Shown here piece by piece: positions 62,072 through 64,000 of a DNA stretch of 64,000 nucleotides (positions within the stretch are counted from its first letter, which is position 1; the number at the start of each line of letters is the position of its first letter). Below the pieces are notes generated by a model. That model saw only the letters and a program-made list of their open reading frames with translations. It was not told the origin of the DNA and searched no databases. Location of the stretch: assembly GCA_040839025.1 (NCBI GenBank), contig JBFPJN010000003.1, positions 186,001-250,000 of the forward strand, given 5' to 3'. Source of the DNA: Alphaproteobacteria bacterium LSUCC0719 (GTDB lineage: Bacteria; Pseudomonadota; Alphaproteobacteria; Puniceispirillales; Puniceispirillaceae). Both the position numbers and the translations under genes were made by a program.

Positions 62072-62905
62072 ATGACTTCACGAATCGAAGCTGCCTTTGC
62101 CAATGCCCACGCCGAAAACCGCGGCGTTCTCGGTGTGTTTGTGTCGGCCGGCGATCCCGACGCCGAAACATCCGGTGCCATTCTCGACGCGCTGGTCGCG
62201 GCCAAGGCAGACATCATCGAGGTTGGCATGCCCTTTTCCGACCCGATGGCAGATGGACCGGCCATTCAGGCCGCCTCGCTGCGGGCGCTGTCGGCTGGAA
62301 TGACGCTTGCCGGAACGCTGGAGATGGCGCGCGGGTTCCGGGCCCGACATCCCGATACGCCGCTGGTTCTGATGGGCTATTACAACCCGATCTACATCTA
62401 TGGTGTCGATGCCTTCCTTGCCGATGCTGTCGCGGCCGGGGTTGACGGGCTGATTGTCGTCGACCTGCCGCCGGAAGAGGATGACGAGCTGTGTCTGCCA
62501 GCGCGCGAGGCGGGGCTGGATTTCATCCGCCTTGTCACCCCGACAAGCGATGCCGCGCGCCTGCCTGTCGTTCTCGGCACCGCCAGCGGCTTTGTCTATT
62601 ATGTTGCCATTACCGGCATTACCGGCACGCAAAGCGCTGCTGCGGACAGTATCTCAGCTGCCTATAGCCGGATTTCGGCCGCAACCGACCTGCCGATTGT
62701 CACCGGTTTTGGGATCCGGACACCGGACCAGGCCGGCGAGGCTGCCAGCCTGTCTGACGGCGCCATTGTCGGATCTGCCGTTGTCGACATCATCGCGGAC
62801 AATCTTGACAAGGATGGCCGGGGAACGCCGGAAATCGTGTCCAAAATTGCCGCATTTGTTGGCGATCTTGCACAAGGCGTGGCGGCTGCCGGCCGCCGGA
62901 GATGA
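62072..62905 (+). CDS. trpA: Tryptophan synthase alpha chain
   Basis: 277 residues from ATG 62072. Catalytic Glu50 and Asp61 lie in [19 protein letters not shown]; the rest of the barrel shows [35 protein letters not shown] and [11 protein letters not shown]. It cleaves indole-3-glycerol phosphate to indole and glyceraldehyde 3-phosphate, channelling indole to TrpB. Confidence 0.97.
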   Translation: MTSRIEAAFANAHAENRGVLGVFVSAGDPDAETSGAILDALVAAKADIIEVGMPFSDPMADGPAIQAASLRALSAGMTLAGTLEMARGFRARHPDTPLVLMGYYNPIYIYGVDAFLADAVAAGVDGLIVVDLPPEEDDELCLPAREAGLDFIRLVTPTSDAARLPVVLGTASGFVYYVAITGITGTQSAAADSISAAYSRISAATDLPIVTGFGIRTPDQAGEAASLSDGAIVGSAVVDIIADNLDKDGRGTPEIVSKIAAFVGDLAQGVAAAGRRR

Positions 62906-62983
62906 AACATCGGCATGAGGGTCGGAGATGATCGTCATCTGCCATATCTGCGCGGACCATACCCGGGAAAGGGAGCCTGTTAG

Positions 62984-63853
62984 ATGAACTGGATCACCAA
63001 CGCGGTGCTGCCGAAGATCAAGGCGCTTGTCACCTCCAATGACGTTCCTGACAATCTGTGGGTCAAATGCAAGGCCTGTGGCCAGATGATCTTTCACCGC
63101 GAATTCGAACAGGCAAACAATTGCTGTTCGACCTGCGGCCATCACGCGCCATTGCCACCCGAAGCACGCTTCGCGATGATTTTTGATGATGCAGGTTTTG
63201 AAAAGGTCGAACTGGCGGCGATTGCCGACGACCCGCTGAAATTCCGCGACTCGCGCCGCTATGCGGACCGGCTGAAGGACACCCGCGCCAAGACCGGGGT
63301 CAAGGACGCGATCGCTGTCGCGCATGGCCGCATTGGGGGTCGCAAGGCCGTCATCGCCGCCTTCGATTTCCGTTTCATGGGCGGATCGATGGGACGCATG
63401 GTCGGCAATGGCATCATCGCCGCCGCCGAAACCGCGGTGGCGCAGGATGCCGCGCTGATCACGGTGCCGTCGACCGGCGGCGCGCGCATGCAGGAAGGTG
63501 TGCTGTCACTGATGCAGCTGCCACGCACGATCCTGGCCGTGGAGAAGGTTCGTGCAGCGGGTCTGCCGCATATTGTGTTGCTGGCCCACCCGACAACCGG
63601 CGGTGTCACCGCGTCCTTTGCCATGCTTGGCGACCTGCAGATCGCCGAACCCGGTGCCATTATCGGATTTGCCGGCCGGCGGGTGATCGAGGAAACCGTC
63701 CGAGAAAAGCTCCCCGAGAATTTCCAGACCGCCGAATATCTTCAGGATCACGGAATGGTCGACGCGGTGATTCCGCGCGCCGAGCAGCCATCCTATATCG
63801 GTCGCATTCTCGGCTTCCTGATGGATCAGCGCGAGGCCACAAGGGCCGCCTGA
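62984..63853 (+). CDS. accD: Acetyl-CoA carboxylase carboxyltransferase subunit beta
   Basis: 289 residues; AAAGGGAG precedes the ATG. The zinc ribbon is formed by Cys29, Cys32, Cys48 and Cys51 (CKAC ... CSTC). The crotonase-like carboxyltransferase domain has FDFRFMGGSMGRMVGN, STGGARMQEG and HPTTGGVTASFAMLGD. It transfers CO2 from biotin to acetyl-CoA with AccA in fatty acid synthesis. The position between trpA and folC is typical of alphaproteobacteria. Confidence 0.97.
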   Translation: MNWITNAVLPKIKALVTSNDVPDNLWVKCKACGQMIFHREFEQANNCCSTCGHHAPLPPEARFAMIFDDAGFEKVELAAIADDPLKFRDSRRYADRLKDTRAKTGVKDAIAVAHGRIGGRKAVIAAFDFRFMGGSMGRMVGNGIIAAAETAVAQDAALITVPSTGGARMQEGVLSLMQLPRTILAVEKVRAAGLPHIVLLAHPTTGGVTASFAMLGDLQIAEPGAIIGFAGRRVIEETVREKLPENFQTAEYLQDHGMVDAVIPRAEQPSYIGRILGFLMDQREATRAA

Positions 63854-64000
63854 TGCCGTCATCTCCATCTCCGGACGATACACAGCGCGCCAGTGATGCG
63901 CTGACCAGGTTGACGTCACTTCATCCAAAGCTGATTGATCTGGGACTGGACCGCACCTTTGACCTTCTTGCCAGGCTCGGCAACCCACATCACCGTCTGC
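63853..64000 (+). CDS. folC: Bifunctional folylpolyglutamate/dihydrofolate synthase (start only)
   Basis: ATG 63853 shares a base with the accD stop codon (TGATG). The 49 visible residues contain LTSLHPKLIDLGLDRTFDLL, then ARLGNP, the family N-terminus. The gene runs off the window. It adds glutamate to folates; the order accD-folC supports the call. Confidence 0.88.
   Translation, partial: MPSSPSPDDTQRASDALTRLTSLHPKLIDLGLDRTFDLLARLGNPHHRL

Overview
The window is G+C-rich, densely coded DNA from an alphaproteobacterium. The right-hand 14 kb shows the characteristic order lptC-lptA-lptB-ptsN, a FYDLN-type acidic protein, then aroA-cmk-rpsA-ihfB-lapA-trpF-trpB-trpA-accD-folC. The many D-amino-acid-oxidase-type flavoproteins, a TAXI-TRAP transporter and a dimethylglycine-dehydrogenase-like protein suggest a marine or aquatic heterotroph living on amino acids and methylated amines. 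The exact lineage (for example a SAR116- or Rhodospirillales-like group) is inference only.

Region 1 (1-17.1 kb) is catabolic. It holds a GMC oxidoreductase, an aspartate-rich repeat protein, a DUF1330 protein, a first exported caspase-like protein and an OrdL-like amine oxidase. It also holds a long minus-strand gene series: a PLP desulfhydrase/deaminase, the TAXI binding protein, an internal terminator, a fused TRAP permease, a DadA-like flavoprotein, a DAO subunit, a 2Fe-2S subunit, an alpha-type FAD subunit and a second DAO subunit. The last five genes overlap and look like a multi-subunit dye-linked D-amino/imino acid or opine dehydrogenase that consumes the TRAP substrate.

Region 2 (17.3-43.5 kb) is the unusual part: about 25 genes that almost all encode exported, lipid-anchored or membrane proteins. 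It includes a second caspase-like protein, an LPP20-like protein, a DUF4384-like protein, a lipoprotein sharing a Cys-pair module with the second caspase, several unknown exported proteins and a CsgG/FlgT-like protein. Two convergent seven-gene operons follow. The plus-strand operon (29.9-36.9 kb) has two paralogous exported proteins, an ExbD-like protein, a lytic transglycosylase, two cytoplasmic unknowns and a membrane-anchored Lon(S16)-like protein. The minus-strand operon (42.3-37.0 kb) has a glycine-zipper protein, a lipoprotein, a helical exported protein, a small exported protein, an ExbB/MotA-like protein and two single-TM Ala/Pro-rich linker proteins. No flagellar, curli or Tol-Pal genes accompany them. 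I propose an undescribed energised envelope-spanning assembly.

Region 3 (43.7-50.2 kb) has a cold-shock protein with its terminator and probable promoter, a homoserine-dehydrogenase-like SAF protein, two small membrane proteins, and a DAO plus FAD/GcvT fusion pair for N-methylated glycines. Region 4 (50.4-64 kb) is housekeeping: a short RNase D, LPS transport, EIIA-Ntr, tRNA-Ala(GGC), aromatic and tryptophan biosynthesis, ribosomal protein S1, IHF-beta, acetyl-CoA carboxylase beta and the start of folC. All functions were read from sequence motifs without database searches.
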